Shown: positions 37,442 to 46,217, counted from the first letter of the stretch. The stretch: 64,000 nt of DNA from Desulfomicrobium baculatum DSM 4028 (GCF_000023225.1 NC_013173.1:312501-376500), one strand, 5' to 3'. Translations and numbers: made by a program. Notes: generated by a model not told the origin, from the sequence alone.

Positions 37442-38092
37442 ATGCAGCCCATCGACCCGCAGACCCTCAAGGACCTTTTGCGTCAGGCCTGGACCGCGCA
37501 GCTCGAAAGCGTCGCCCTGTGGCATGAAGAGGACGCCCCGGCGGACCTCCCGGAGCGGCCCGGTGACGGGCTGGTGGAGCTTGTCCTGCGCCAGCATTTG
37601 AAGAATTTTCTGCTCTGGCACGTCGAGGACAGGGCCCGGCGCAAGGATGTGGACGACAGCGTCATCACCGGCTGCAAGCGCGAGATCGACGGCCTCAATC
37701 AGCAGCGCAACGATCTCATGGAACAGGTCGATGCTTGGCTGGTGCGAGCCATCGAGGCTTTTCCCGTCCAGCAGCGCATCCCTGAGGGGTCTCGGCGCTT
37801 CAACACCGAGACACTGGGCGCGGCCCTGGACCGGCTCTCCATCCTGAGCCTCAAGCTTTTTCACATGCGCGAACAGACCGGGCGCTCCGATGTGGATTCG
37901 GCGCATCTGGCCCGTTGCCGGGAAAAGTTGAGCCTGCTCGAAGCCCAGCACGGCGACTTGTCCCGCTCCATTCTGGAGCTTGTCGATGAGTACGCCATGG
38001 GCGTCAAAAGCCCGAGGGTCTATTTTCAGTGCAAAATGTATAACGATCCGGCCCTCAATCCGGAATTGTATGCCGCAAAGCCTGTCGGCTGA
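37442..38092 (+). CDS. DUF4254 family protein
   Basis: A 216-residue helical cytoplasmic protein. The block [17 protein letters not shown]...[21 protein letters not shown] matches the DUF4254 pattern as I remember it, but the function is unknown. The ATG at 37442 is 7 bases from AGAGG, while the ATG at 37436 overlapping the mltA stop is too close to it. It is tightly linked to mltA and followed by gatB 17 bases later. Confidence 0.75.
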   Translation: MQPIDPQTLKDLLRQAWTAQLESVALWHEEDAPADLPERPGDGLVELVLRQHLKNFLLWHVEDRARRKDVDDSVITGCKREIDGLNQQRNDLMEQVDAWLVRAIEAFPVQQRIPEGSRRFNTETLGAALDRLSILSLKLFHMREQTGRSDVDSAHLARCREKLSLLEAQHGDLSRSILELVDEYAMGVKSPRVYFQCKMYNDPALNPELYAAKPVG

Positions 38093-38109
38093 CGCGGGAA
38101 GGAGCCAGT

Positions 38110-39540
38110 ATGCGCGATTATGAAGTGGTCATCGGCCTTGAAGTCCATGCCCAGCTTAAGACCAAAAGCAAGATATTCTGTTCGTGTTCGACCCAGTTCG
38201 GGGCCGGTCCCAACGAGAACACCTGCCCGGTCTGCACGGGCATGCCGGGCATGCTGCCGGTTTTGAATGCCCGGGCCGTGGAATACGCCGTCAAAATGGC
38301 CATGGCCGTGGATTGCACCGTCAACCGCCGTTCCCTTTTCGCGCGCAAGAACTATTTTTATCCCGACCTGCCCATGGGCTACCAGATATCGCAGTTTGAG
38401 CTGCCCGTGGCCGAGCACGGTCATATCGTCATTCATACGGAAAAGGGTGAGAAGCGCATCGGCATCACCCGCATTCACATGGAGAACGACGCGGGCAAGA
38501 ATATCCACTCCGCCACGGACAACGCCTCCTACGTGGACCTGAATCGGGCCGGGGTGCCGCTCATCGAGATCGTCAGCGAGCCGGACATGCGCTCGGCCGA
38601 GGAGGCCGTGGCCTACCTGAAGAGCCTGCGCGCCATCCTGGTCTACCTCGGCATTTGCGACGGCAACCTCGAAGAGGGCAGCTTTCGCTGCGACGCCAAC
38701 GTCTCCATCCGCCCGCGCGGTCAGGAGGAGTTCGGCACCCGCGCGGAACTCAAGAACATGAACTCCTTTCGTAACATCCAGCGTGCCATCGAGTACGAGG
38801 TGGAGCGCCAGATCGATCTGGTCGAGGACGGGGAGCAGGTCGTACAGGAGACCCGCCTCTTCGATACGGCCAAGGGCGTGACCCGTTCCATGCGCGGCAA
38901 GGAGGAGGCTCATGACTATCGCTACTTTCCGGACCCGGACCTCTTGCCCCTGATCATCAAGGAAGAGCAGATGGTGAAGTGGCGGGGCGAGTTGCCGGAG
39001 CTGCCCGAGGCCCGCTGTCGCCGTTTTCAGGAGGAGCTCGGGCTGCCTGGATACGACTCCCTGGTGTTGACTGCGGAGAAAGAAGTGGCCGACTATTTCG
39101 AGACCGCGCTTGCGACCTACACTGAGCCCAAGAAGATTTCGAACTGGGTCATGGGCGAGGTCATGCGCGAACTGAACGATCGCGGCGCGACGCTGGCCGA
39201 GTGCAAGCTCCGCGCCCAGGATCTGGCCCGGCTGGTCAAGCTGGTCGATGACGGGCTTGTCAGCGGCACCATCGCCAAGAACGTGTTCAAGGAACTGTTC
39301 GAGACCGGCGGCGACCCCGAGGCCTACGTCAAGGCCAAGGGCCTGGTGCAGATTTCGGACACTTCGGCCATCGAGGGCCTGGTCGACGAGGTCCTGGCCG
39401 AGAATCCGTCCGAAGTGGAGCGTTACAAGGGCGGAGACAAGAAACTGACCGGCTTTTTCGTCGGCCAGGTCATGAAGAAATCCAAAGGCAAGGCCAACCC
39501 GGGGCTGGTCAACCAGCTGCTGGCCAAAAAACTCGGTTAG
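38110..39540 (+). CDS. gatB: Aspartyl/glutamyl-tRNA amidotransferase subunit B
   Basis: A 476-residue subunit of GatCAB, which converts Glu-tRNA(Gln) or Asp-tRNA(Asn) to the amidated form. The hallmark start [50 protein letters not shown] and a C-terminal YqeY-like tail domain are all visible. Subunits A and C are not in this window. Ribosome site GGAAGGAG. Confidence 0.97.
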   Translation: MRDYEVVIGLEVHAQLKTKSKIFCSCSTQFGAGPNENTCPVCTGMPGMLPVLNARAVEYAVKMAMAVDCTVNRRSLFARKNYFYPDLPMGYQISQFELPVAEHGHIVIHTEKGEKRIGITRIHMENDAGKNIHSATDNASYVDLNRAGVPLIEIVSEPDMRSAEEAVAYLKSLRAILVYLGICDGNLEEGSFRCDANVSIRPRGQEEFGTRAELKNMNSFRNIQRAIEYEVERQIDLVEDGEQVVQETRLFDTAKGVTRSMRGKEEAHDYRYFPDPDLLPLIIKEEQMVKWRGELPELPEARCRRFQEELGLPGYDSLVLTAEKEVADYFETALATYTEPKKISNWVMGEVMRELNDRGATLAECKLRAQDLARLVKLVDDGLVSGTIAKNVFKELFETGGDPEAYVKAKGLVQISDTSAIEGLVDEVLAENPSEVERYKGGDKKLTGFFVGQVMKKSKGKANPGLVNQLLAKKLG

Positions 39541-39567
39541 GCTGAAGCGCCATATCTCGCAAAAACA

Positions 39568-39595
39568 AAACGGGCGGCCCAAGGGTCGCCCGTTT
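39568..39595. terminator. Likely terminator between convergent gatB and the M20 peptidase gene
   Basis: AAACGGGCGGCCC folds with GGGTCGCCCGTTT around a short AA loop. It has only three T on either side, so efficiency is uncertain. Confidence 0.55.
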
Positions 39596-39724
39596 GCGTG
39601 TGAATCCGTCTTTCTGCATCCGGTCGCACGAATGATACCTTCCAGCGCATCAAGGCCCACTGTCGGCGGGGCCGAGGGCCATGCCGGCAGTGGGCCGCAG
39701 GCCGCATCGGGACTTCCCGGACTC

Positions 39725-40831
39725 CTACCGCTGCATCAGGGCCGCCGTGAGTTGCACTGCTTTTACCATGTCGTCGACGCGGATGAATTCATCCGTGGTG
39801 TGCACCCGGCTCATGCCGATGCCCAGGTTGATGCAGGACAGGCCCTGGCCGGAGAAGATGTTGGCGTCGCTGCCGCCGCCCGTGCCCTTGACCGCCGCGG
39901 TCAGGTTCAGGTCGTTACAGGCGTGCAGGGCACGGTGCAGCAGTTTGCTATCGGCGGGAACGTCCATGGCCGGGTAGGAGATTTCGTGGCTGAAATCAAA
40001 ATTTCCGCCCAATTCCTGGGCCGCTTCGACGCAACACAGGCGCATGTGCTCGATCTGGGCCATGAGCCTGGCGTTGCTGTGCGATCTGGCCTCTCCGGTC
40101 AGGGTCACGCAGTCCGCAACGATGTTGGTTTGTCCTCCGCCCTCGATGCGTCCAAGATTGGCGACCGTCTCCTCGTCGATGCGCAGAAGCTTCATGCGGC
40201 TGACCGCGTTGGCCGCCATCTGGATGGCGCTGATCCCTTTTTCCGGTTCGATGCCGGCATGGGCCGCGCGGCCGTGAAAGGTAATGGTCATGCCGGCCTT
40301 GGATGGCGCGCGGACAATAATGGTGCCAACCTCCCCGCTTGAATCAAGGACGATGACGTCCCTGGCTTTGATCCGCGAAAAGTCCAGGTGCTTGGCTCCG
40401 AACATCCCGGCCTCTTCACAAACCGTGAAGAGCAGGAAAAGTTCGGGATGGGGGATGCCGTCTTCCTCAAGGTGGAAAAGGGCTTCCAGAATGGCGCTGA
40501 TACCGGCCTTGTCGTCGCCGCCGAGGACCGTGTTCGTGGCGGAGCGGATGACGCCGTCGGTCAGGACGGGCTCAACGCCTATGCAGGGATCGACGCAGTC
40601 CATGTGCGCGGAAAAAGCCATGGCGTCGCCGGGGCCGGTGGCGGGAACGCGGACGATGACGTTGCCCGAGTTGCCGCCGAAAAAAGAGCCGGCGTTATCA
40701 ACGTGAACATCATAGCCCCGGGCGCTGAGCAGGGCGCACAGGTGGTCGGCCACGGGTTTTTCCTGGCCGGAGGGGCTGTCGAGGCGGACCAGGTCGAGAA
40801 ATGTGTTTGTCAGTCGCTCTTTATGTATCAT
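39725..40831 (-). CDS. M20-family metallopeptidase, PepT-like
   Basis: A 368-residue dizinc exopeptidase, probably a tripeptidase or related aminoacyl hydrolase. The metal and catalytic motifs are visible: SAHMDCVDP, GGDDKAG (bridging Asp), CEEAGMFG (catalytic Glu pair), LDSSGE and the C-terminal SRVHTTDEF. The dimerisation lid is the GRAAHAG segment. It is cytoplasmic and a single gene. Confidence 0.9.
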   Translation of the reverse strand: MIHKERLTNTFLDLVRLDSPSGQEKPVADHLCALLSARGYDVHVDNAGSFFGGNSGNVIVRVPATGPGDAMAFSAHMDCVDPCIGVEPVLTDGVIRSATNTVLGGDDKAGISAILEALFHLEEDGIPHPELFLLFTVCEEAGMFGAKHLDFSRIKARDVIVLDSSGEVGTIIVRAPSKAGMTITFHGRAAHAGIEPEKGISAIQMAANAVSRMKLLRIDEETVANLGRIEGGGQTNIVADCVTLTGEARSHSNARLMAQIEHMRLCCVEAAQELGGNFDFSHEISYPAMDVPADSKLLHRALHACNDLNLTAAVKGTGGGSDANIFSGQGLSCINLGIGMSRVHTTDEFIRVDDMVKAVQLTAALMQR

Positions 40832-40989
40832 GGGAATGAGATTCCTTGTGGATGGGAGTTGCCGATATCATTGCTTTTTGATTAGAAAAGGTCAACAAGC
40901 CAGAAATGAATCGGCAATGTCCGGGCTCAAGTCAATCTCTATAAACTCGGAGCATTCAACAGGATATTCAATAAAACAGGGAGATCTTT

Positions 40990-41397
40990 ATGCGTGGAGA
41001 GAACACGGTAGAAACACACAGCACGTTCATGGGCTATCTGCTCTGGGTTTTCGGATTTACGGGAGCGCATCGCTTTTATTATGGTCGGCCCATTTCCGGG
41101 ACGATCTATTTTTTCACCCTGGGCCTTCTTCTCATCGGCTGGATTGTCGACCTTTTTCTCATCCCGTCCATGGAACGCACGGCTGCGCTGCGATTTCGGG
41201 CCGGGCGCATCGATTATTCCCTGGCCTGGATTCTGCTCACATTTTTGGGCGTTCTGGGCGTACACCGCATGTATATGGGCAAGTGGATCACGGGAATCCT
41301 CTACATGCTGACCGGAGGTTTTTTTCTGATCGGCTATATCTATGATTTCTGGACATTGAACGATCAGATCACGGTCCTGAACGCTACCAACGGCTGA
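40990..41397 (+). CDS. Tandem TM2-domain membrane protein
   Basis: A 135-residue protein containing two TM2 units. Each has a Gly-hairpin HRFY or HRMY motif (FTGAHRFYYGRPISGTIYF; LGVHRMYMGKWITGILY) followed by a second helix ending in an aspartate (IVDLF; IYDFW). The function is unknown. The ribosome site AGGGAGA lies upstream. It is convergent with the solute-binding gene, overlapping it by 14 bases. Confidence 0.88.
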   Translation: MRGENTVETHSTFMGYLLWVFGFTGAHRFYYGRPISGTIYFFTLGLLLIGWIVDLFLIPSMERTAALRFRAGRIDYSLAWILLTFLGVLGVHRMYMGKWITGILYMLTGGFFLIGYIYDFWTLNDQITVLNATNG

Positions 41398-42154
41398 CAG
41401 GCGGTATTCTATTCCTGCCTTTGGCGGTGCCTGAGAACCATTTGCGGGCCAGGGCGCTCAGTTCTCCCTCGGACTGCATTTCCAGGAGCGCCTCGTTTAT
41501 CCTCTTGAGCAGCTCAGGTTGCCCTTTGCGCAGTGCGATGGCCACTTCGGAGCCCGGGTCCGGATTCATGAGCATCCGGATTTTGAGGCCGCGCTGCCTG
41601 GTCAGATATTTGCCGACTTCCAGTGGCATGATGGCCGCCGCGGTTTCTCCACGCGCCAGAAGGTCCATGGATTCTTCTTTGGTCTTGGCCTGCATGATGC
41701 GGATTTTGTGATGGATGCCTTCCTTTTTCCACAGCAGTTCCACAAAGGAGTGCCTGTCCCCGGTTATGACCAGGCCGAAAAGGTCTTCAACGCTGGTGGC
41801 GGTGCTGTTTGCGGCGACAAAGACCACGTCATGGCGTTTGGCGTAGGGCGCTGAGAATTCGAAATATTCGTGGCGGAATGCGTTGATTTCCATGCCCACG
41901 ATCAAGTCTATCCGGCCGAAGAGCAGCATGTTCACGACATTGTCCCAATCTCCCTGCTCGAAACGGGCCGGCGTATCAAGCCGGGCGCAGACGGCCTTTG
42001 CCACATCGACGTCGAACCCGGCGGGCTCTCCATCAATGGCAAATTGATATGGCGGAAAGCCCGTCGCGACCCCGCAGGTCAAATGCTCCTGAGCCAGGCC
42101 AAGGCCGGTGCTTAGAAAGAGGGTCAGGAGAAGAAGGGGCAAAATCCGTATCAT
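41384..42154 (-). CDS. Periplasmic amino-acid-type solute-binding protein
   Basis: A 256-residue SBP_bac_3 protein with an N-terminal signal (MIRILPLLLLTLFLSTGLGLA). It has the family pattern GFPPYQF...GEPAGFDVDVAKAVCARL and LIVGMEINAFRHEYFEFSAPY. The ligand is unknown. No ABC permease or ATPase is adjacent, so it is an orphan binding or sensing protein. The ATG at 42154 is chosen for the signal peptide; the frame extends to a TTG at 42220. Confidence 0.88.
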   Translation of the reverse strand: MIRILPLLLLTLFLSTGLGLAQEHLTCGVATGFPPYQFAIDGEPAGFDVDVAKAVCARLDTPARFEQGDWDNVVNMLLFGRIDLIVGMEINAFRHEYFEFSAPYAKRHDVVFVAANSTATSVEDLFGLVITGDRHSFVELLWKKEGIHHKIRIMQAKTKEESMDLLARGETAAAIMPLEVGKYLTRQRGLKIRMLMNPDPGSEVAIALRKGQPELLKRINEALLEMQSEGELSALARKWFSGTAKGRNRIPPVSRW

Positions 42155-42270
42155 GGATGCTCCGCATGAAAAGAAGGATACGATTACAACCCCTTTATCT
42201 GAGTTGCGGTGTTTGAACAAGATCGGAACTCAAGATTGTTCGTTCTGCTCCGTGCCGCCCCCTGAAAAAG

Positions 42271-42293
42271 AAAAACCCGGCCGGGCCGGGTTT
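42271..42293 (-). terminator. Terminator of the carbonic anhydrase gene
   Basis: On the minus strand, AAACCCGGC and GCCGGGTTT form the stem, followed by further T (five in a row, 42271-42275 as A on the plus strand). Confidence 0.8.
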
Positions 42294-42298
42294 GCGTC

Positions 42299-43276
42299 TT
42301 AGTCCTGGTCGGGATTGAGTATCTTCTTGTCGAGCACGAAGACCGCTCCAATGAGCAGAAGAACGAACACGATGAAGGAGAAAAAGCCGAACCCTCCGGA
42401 GGAAGGGGCTTCCGCCGCTTCGGCATGCCCTTCGGCCGCGGCCTTTTCCACGGTCGGGTCCGCATGGGCGGCGTCCGCCTGTTCGGCTGGCGCCTGCTCG
42501 GCCGGAGCGTGGGCATCCTTTGCCGGTTCTGCGTGCATGGCGGGTTCGGCGTGGACCGGGGGCGTCACTCCGCCCAGGAGCTCGGTCTGGTTGGGATGAG
42601 CGCCCAGAATGTTCACCTTGCCGGTGAGGATGTCGTACACGGCTCCAATCACGATAACCCGGCCGTCCTTGGCCCGGTCGGCGATAGCGTGGCTGGTGTC
42701 GAGCAGGTCTTCGATGGCCTGCCAGACATTGGTCTCGATGGCCTGGACGATGAGTTCGGGAGTTTCGGCATCCGGGTGATCATGGCGAGCCTTATCCACC
42801 GCAGGCACGATGTTGTCGACCAGGGCGGGAATGCTGCCATGGACCTCGGCCCCCGTGGTCACGGCCGTGACGGCGCCGCAGTAGGAGTGTCCGAGCACCA
42901 TGAGCACCGGCGTGCCGAGATGGTCCACGCCATATTCGGCGGACCCGATTTCGTCCGTGTCGGCCACGTTGCCGGCGACCTTGATCACAAACAAGTCTCC
43001 AATCCCTTGATCGAAAAGGATTTCAACCGGGACTCTCGAATCGGAGCAGGCGATGACCGTAGCGAAGGGGGCCTGTCCTTCCGTGGTGGTTAGCAGACGC
43101 CTGGAAAAACTGGTGTTGGGGTGGGTCGATTGGCCCAGGGCGAACCGCAGGTTTCCTTCGGTGAGCATCTTCAATCCATTTTCGGGACTTACGGGATGAG
43201 CGCCAGGAGATGACGCCATGACCGAAAGCGGAGCAAAGACAAGCAGAAAGACCAGGACAAGACGTTTGATGAACAT
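42299..43276 (-). CDS. Periplasmic, membrane-anchored beta-class carbonic anhydrase
   Basis: A 325-residue enzyme interconverting CO2 and bicarbonate. It has an N-terminal signal peptide (MFIKRLVLVFLLVFAPL...A) and a beta-CA domain (about 30-225) with zinc ligands C77 (CSDSR), H130 and C133 (GHSYCGA) and the catalytic D79/R81 dyad. A long Ala/Glu/His-rich linker (about 235-295) and a C-terminal helix (FFSFIVFVLLLIGAVFVL) with DKK at the end follow. The anchored-periplasm layout is unusual for this class. A zinc-less paralogue follows upstream on the same strand. Confidence 0.92.
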   Translation of the reverse strand: MFIKRLVLVFLLVFAPLSVMASSPGAHPVSPENGLKMLTEGNLRFALGQSTHPNTSFSRRLLTTTEGQAPFATVIACSDSRVPVEILFDQGIGDLFVIKVAGNVADTDEIGSAEYGVDHLGTPVLMVLGHSYCGAVTAVTTGAEVHGSIPALVDNIVPAVDKARHDHPDAETPELIVQAIETNVWQAIEDLLDTSHAIADRAKDGRVIVIGAVYDILTGKVNILGAHPNQTELLGGVTPPVHAEPAMHAEPAKDAHAPAEQAPAEQADAAHADPTVEKAAAEGHAEAAEAPSSGGFGFFSFIVFVLLLIGAVFVLDKKILNPDQD

Positions 43277-43438
43277 GGTGAACCCCTGATTGAAGGTTTG
43301 AGGTGAGCAGCCGTGGCTGCGATCTTGCGAATATAGTATACTTGGGAAAATATTCTCAAATTTAGCGTAGCTTCAAGCATATTTCAAGAAGTGTTGTAAT
43401 CGAAAGTTTCTTTTTGTCAGAGGACCTTGCGTGCCGAT

Positions 43439-43472
43439 AAAAAAACGGCGCGCGGCCGAAGCCGTGCGCCGT
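43439..43472 (-). terminator. Terminator of the carbonic anhydrase-like gene
   Basis: A twelve-base stem (ACGGCGCGCGGC at 43445-43456 with GCCGTGCGCCGT at 43461-43472), with a run of T on the minus strand (A at 43439-43445). Confidence 0.9.
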
Positions 43473-43499
43473 GTGAGAGCGATGTGCATCCTGTTGCGA

Positions 43500-44318
43500 T
43501 CAGCCTTTGAGCACAGTCTTGTCCATGAACACAATCACTCCGATAAGGGCGGCGATGAATACAAGGACAAGCATGAAGCCGGAGCCTCCGGATTCCTGCG
43601 CGGTCTGGGCGTCGCCTGCGGCTGCGCCGTGGTCTGTTTCGGCGGGAGCTGCGTGGTCTTCTGCCTGGGCGGCGTCTTCCTTGACGACGGCTTCATGGGA
43701 TTCGGCGTCCTGACTTTCTTCCACCGCAGGAGCCGAAGTCGTCTGCGTCTCGGCCACGGCTTCGGTTTCGGGCGCGATTTCTGCCGCTGTTTCAGCCGCC
43801 ACTTCGGTCTCCCCGGAAGGCAGCGTGAGTAGGTACTGTCCGACCAGAATCTGCAGTTCGGGGTGTGTGCCAAGAATCGTGACGGCTCCGCTCTGCGCGT
43901 CGACCACTGCGCCCACGACGGAAATCTGGCCCTTCAATACCGCATGGATCAGGTCTGGAGAGGCCACCAGCGTGTTGGCGTAGACCGCCCACACCGCTTC
44001 TTCTTCCAGCCCAAGAACGACAATCAGGGGGACGTTTATGTCCGTGCCCTGCACCGCAAGGCCGGTCTTGGGCCCAAAACCGCCTTCGGGCTTGACTACG
44101 GCGAGCTTTGGCTCGACCAGACCGAAAAGGTCGGTCACCGGTGCGGAGATGGCCGGATCGGCGATGACGATGGCCACGGGCGCCGGTTCCAGGCTTTGCT
44201 CCAGAACGAACTTTTCATTGCCCAGGGCCAGCGCCTTGAGGGCGGCTTCGGGAGCGGCGGCCAGAGCGGACGCGGCAACGGCACAAAAGAGTACCGTCAG
44301 GGAGAGGATTCTTTTCAT
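43500..44318 (-). CDS. Zinc-ligand-less paralogue of the neighbouring carbonic anhydrase
   Basis: A 272-residue protein with the same layout as the gene at 42299: signal peptide (MKRILSLTVLFCAVAASALA), a CA-like core, an acidic Ala/Glu linker and a C-terminal helix ending in VFMDKTVLKG. The core aligns by eye: ALKALALGNEKFVLEQS with LKMLTEGNLRFALGQS, and VVGAVVDAQSGAVTILGTHP with VIGAVYDILTGKVNILGAHP. The metal sites are gone: CSDSR became ADPAI (53-57) and GHSYCGA became GLEEEAV (103-109). It cannot bind zinc in the normal way and is probably a pseudoenzyme partner. Confidence 0.85.
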   Translation of the reverse strand: MKRILSLTVLFCAVAASALAAAPEAALKALALGNEKFVLEQSLEPAPVAIVIADPAISAPVTDLFGLVEPKLAVVKPEGGFGPKTGLAVQGTDINVPLIVVLGLEEEAVWAVYANTLVASPDLIHAVLKGQISVVGAVVDAQSGAVTILGTHPELQILVGQYLLTLPSGETEVAAETAAEIAPETEAVAETQTTSAPAVEESQDAESHEAVVKEDAAQAEDHAAPAETDHGAAAGDAQTAQESGGSGFMLVLVFIAALIGVIVFMDKTVLKG

Positions 44319-44351
44319 GTACGGTTTCCTTATAGAATGAAGTTTGTGGTC

Positions 44352-44558
44352 TCAGGGAGTGTCCGGGCCCGTATCATCCCCGGAGCATAATCCTTGTTTG
44401 TACGCTTCGATGGCGTCCTTGTGCGCGCTGGCCAAGACGTCGCTCCCGCAGTACCTGCAGGAGATGCGCGCCACGGCTCACCTGCCCCTGATCTGCGCCG
44501 GTTTGCCGCAGATCGGGCAGGGAATGTCGAGGTTTTCGCGGGACTGGTCCGAACGCAT
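44352..44558 (-). CDS. Tiny zinc-ribbon ORF with one in-frame TGA (possible selenoprotein)
   Basis: Beginning at ATG 44558, which overlaps the stop of the Tim44-like gene (TAATG), the frame reads 26 residues with CPICGK, then TGA (44480-44478). It then continues in the same frame for 41 residues with CRYCGS to a final TGA at 44354-44352. Read through, it is a 68-residue zinc ribbon with two CxxC pairs. A hairpin resembling a bacterial SECIS starts 14 bases after the TGA. Alternatives are a TGG-to-TGA nonsense change, or a second start at the GTG just after the TGA. Confidence 0.5.
44443..44463 (-). promoter_or_regulatory. SECIS-like hairpin downstream of the in-frame TGA
   Basis: On the minus strand CTCCTGCA pairs with TGCGGGAG (eight pairs, one G-T) around loop GGTAC. 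The loop begins with G, 22 bases after the TGA, within the range described for bacterial SECIS elements. No bulged U is seen in the stem. It overlaps codons of the second CxxC, so base pairing could be incidental. Confidence 0.4.
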
Positions 44559-45409
44559 TATTTTTCCAATTGCTGAATGCCTTCCACGACCCAGTGCTTG
44601 GCGCCGCCGGTTTCGTAGCGGCTGAAATGCCACGCTTCGCGGACCTGTTCCGCCGGAGCCGAAGTCGAATCCTCGCGCAGCATGGTATCGAAGAGAACCG
44701 TGGCGATGGTCTGGTTGCCGACGGCTTTAACTTCAAGCAAGGATGCTTCAAGAAACAGGATCTCCGTCTTGCCGGGATTGGGGTCCGCTTCGGCCTGGGA
44801 CTGGATTTCAGCGAAAACCTCCGTGGAGGTGAACTGGCGCAGATCATCAAGGTCGCGGGCATCCCATGCGGCCTGCAAGCGGGTGTAAGCGGCCTTGGCG
44901 CCGTCCAGAAATTCCCGGGCGTCAAATCCCGCAGGATACTCCGGGGTCGAAGTCGATGTATGGTTCTGTGCGGTGCGCAGGTTGTCCCATGCTCCGCGAT
45001 TCATGTCATGCGTCTGGGAAGGTCCTCCGGCAGTCTGAGCGGCGGGTTGCCTGCTACGCAGAAAACGCATCAGCAAGAAGAGGCCGCCGCCGATGAGCAG
45101 AATATCCATAAAGCCAATGCCGGAAAACGCTCCGCCAAAAAAGAGGGAACCAAGCAGTCCGCCCATGAGCATTCCGCCGAGCATTCCGCCGAACATCCCG
45201 CGTCCGCCCATGGGGGCAGCGCCGGGAGCTGCCTGCTGTGAGGGGGTGGAGGTTGGAGCCGCGGGCTTTTGGTAACTTTTGGAATAGGATGGCTTGCTCC
45301 CGAAGGAGCCGCCGCCGCCCATGCGTCTTGCGTCGGCCAGATCGGGCATGGTCAACAGAATAAGGCCCAGGCTGAGAATGATGGCTCCCAGGAATGAGAA
45401 TTTTGTCAC
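44558..45409 (-). CDS. Tim44-like domain membrane protein
   Basis: A 283-residue protein starting at GTG 45409, chosen for the AAGGAGG site 4 bases upstream. It has an N-terminal signal or membrane helix (VTKFSFLGAIILSLGLILL), a Gly/Ser/Pro-rich low-complexity stretch, and further hydrophobic Gly/Met-rich helices (about 70-115: GGMLGGMLMGGLLGSLFFGG). A C-terminal Tim44-like (NTF2-fold) domain (FLDGAKAAYTRLQAAWDARDLDDL...) ends the protein. Its bacterial role is not established. Its stop overlaps the start of the zinc-ribbon ORF. Confidence 0.85.
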   Translation of the reverse strand: MTKFSFLGAIILSLGLILLTMPDLADARRMGGGGSFGSKPSYSKSYQKPAAPTSTPSQQAAPGAAPMGGRGMFGGMLGGMLMGGLLGSLFFGGAFSGIGFMDILLIGGGLFLLMRFLRSRQPAAQTAGGPSQTHDMNRGAWDNLRTAQNHTSTSTPEYPAGFDAREFLDGAKAAYTRLQAAWDARDLDDLRQFTSTEVFAEIQSQAEADPNPGKTEILFLEASLLEVKAVGNQTIATVLFDTMLREDSTSAPAEQVREAWHFSRYETGGAKHWVVEGIQQLEK

Positions 45410-45549
45410 AAGTCCTCCTTGATGAGTTTGATCCCGTAACCGATATGGGGACGGGAAGGAAACTGGAAACATGAATGCGCGTTATCTGTAAATATAATGG
45501 CCCGATGCGAATAGGAAAGGGCTGCGCGCGTGGAAGAAGGGCCAAATAT

Positions 45550-45586
45550 AAAAAAAAAGGCAGGAGCGAAAAAATTCGCACCTGCC
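45550..45586 (-). terminator. Terminator of the SRP RNA gene
   Basis: On the minus strand GGCAGGTGCGA pairs with TCGCTCCTGCC (one mismatch), followed by nine T (A at 45550-45558 on the plus strand). Confidence 0.9.
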
Positions 45587-45587
45587 A

Positions 45588-45674
45588 GGGAAGCCGGGTA
45601 CCCGAAAACAACTGTTACCGCTGCTTCCTTTCGGACCTGACGGGGTTGGCAGCGTTTCCGCCACCCGGCTTCCC
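45588..45674 (-). ncRNA. ffs: Signal recognition particle 4.5S RNA
   Basis: The minus strand contains the universal SRP domain IV sequence GTCAGGTCCGAAAGGAAGCAG. The ends pair as an eleven-base closing helix (GGGAAGCCGGG with CCCGGCTTCCC). At about 87 bases it is the short bacterial form lacking an Alu domain. It lies 15 bases after tRNA-Ser on the same strand and ends at a terminator, so both may come from one transcript. The exact ends are inferred. Confidence 0.93.
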
Positions 45675-45689
45675 TTTCATTTTTCAATA

Positions 45690-45781
45690 TGGCGGAGAGG
45701 AGAGGATTCGAACCTCCGGTACCCGTTGAGGTACACACACTTTCCAGGCGTGCGCCTTAAACCAGACTCGGCCACCTCTCC
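45690..45781 (-). tRNA. tRNA-Ser (anticodon GGA)
   Basis: A 92-base type II tRNA on the minus strand. It has acceptor GGAGAGG/CCTCTCC, D-arm GCCGAG..., anticodon stem CACGC/GTGTG with loop CTGGAAA (anticodon GGA, reading UCC and UCU), a long variable arm GTACC/GGTAC, and T-arm with TTCGAAT. CCA is encoded. The variable arm and discriminator G identify it as serine. Confidence 0.96.
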
Positions 45782-45893
45782 GCGTTCGGGAAAAACGTTC
45801 CTATGTCAGTGCACTTGGTTTGGCAAGGGAAAAATTGGCGGAAATTGCAAATTCAAATTCTTCAAGGCCACGAGGCGAGATTATGTTCCGGTA

Positions 45894-45923
45894 TTGACAG
45901 TTTTCAGATTGAAAGCATATTTT
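45894..45923 (+). promoter_or_regulatory. Candidate promoter of the vapBC operon
   Basis: TTGACA (45894-45899), 18 bases, then TATTTT (45918-45923). AT-rich sequence around TGTACA lies downstream, where an antitoxin could bind (inference). Confidence 0.45.
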
Positions 45924-45956
45924 GAATGTACAATGATGGCATAAAATGGAGGCACC

Positions 45957-46217
45957 ATGAAGACCTTGAGTATCCGCGGCGTGGATGAGGATTTAGGTAA
46001 ACTCATCAAGATTGCAGCAAAAAAAGAAGAAAAAAGCGTCAATAATTTCGTGTTGGATGTCCTGCGCAAACAGGTCGGAACAGGCAAGGAGAAGCGATTT
46101 TCGCGGGAGTGGCATGACCTGGACAGCCTTTTCGGCTCGTGGAGCGCCGAGGAATATGCCGACATCCAGGGCAGGATCGATGCGCAGAGACAGGTCGACG
46201 ATGAGCTTTGGAAATGA
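45957..46217 (+). CDS. vapB: VapB-type antitoxin
   Basis: An 86-residue protein with an N-terminal ribbon-helix-helix (MKTLSIRGVDEDLGKLIKIAAKKEEKS reading as strand, helix, helix), FitA-like, which should bind its own promoter. The C-terminal half (WHDLDSLFGSWSAEEYADIQ) should wrap the toxin. It has a GGAGG site and overlaps vapC by 4 bases (ATGA), the classic toxin-antitoxin arrangement. Confidence 0.88.
   Translation: MKTLSIRGVDEDLGKLIKIAAKKEEKSVNNFVLDVLRKQVGTGKEKRFSREWHDLDSLFGSWSAEEYADIQGRIDAQRQVDDELWK

Noticed and set aside
44374-44925. 183-codon minus-strand frame over the Tim44-like gene end
   Set aside because: Wrong frame relative to the Tim44-like gene and the zinc-ribbon ORF; low-complexity arginine/serine/proline translation.
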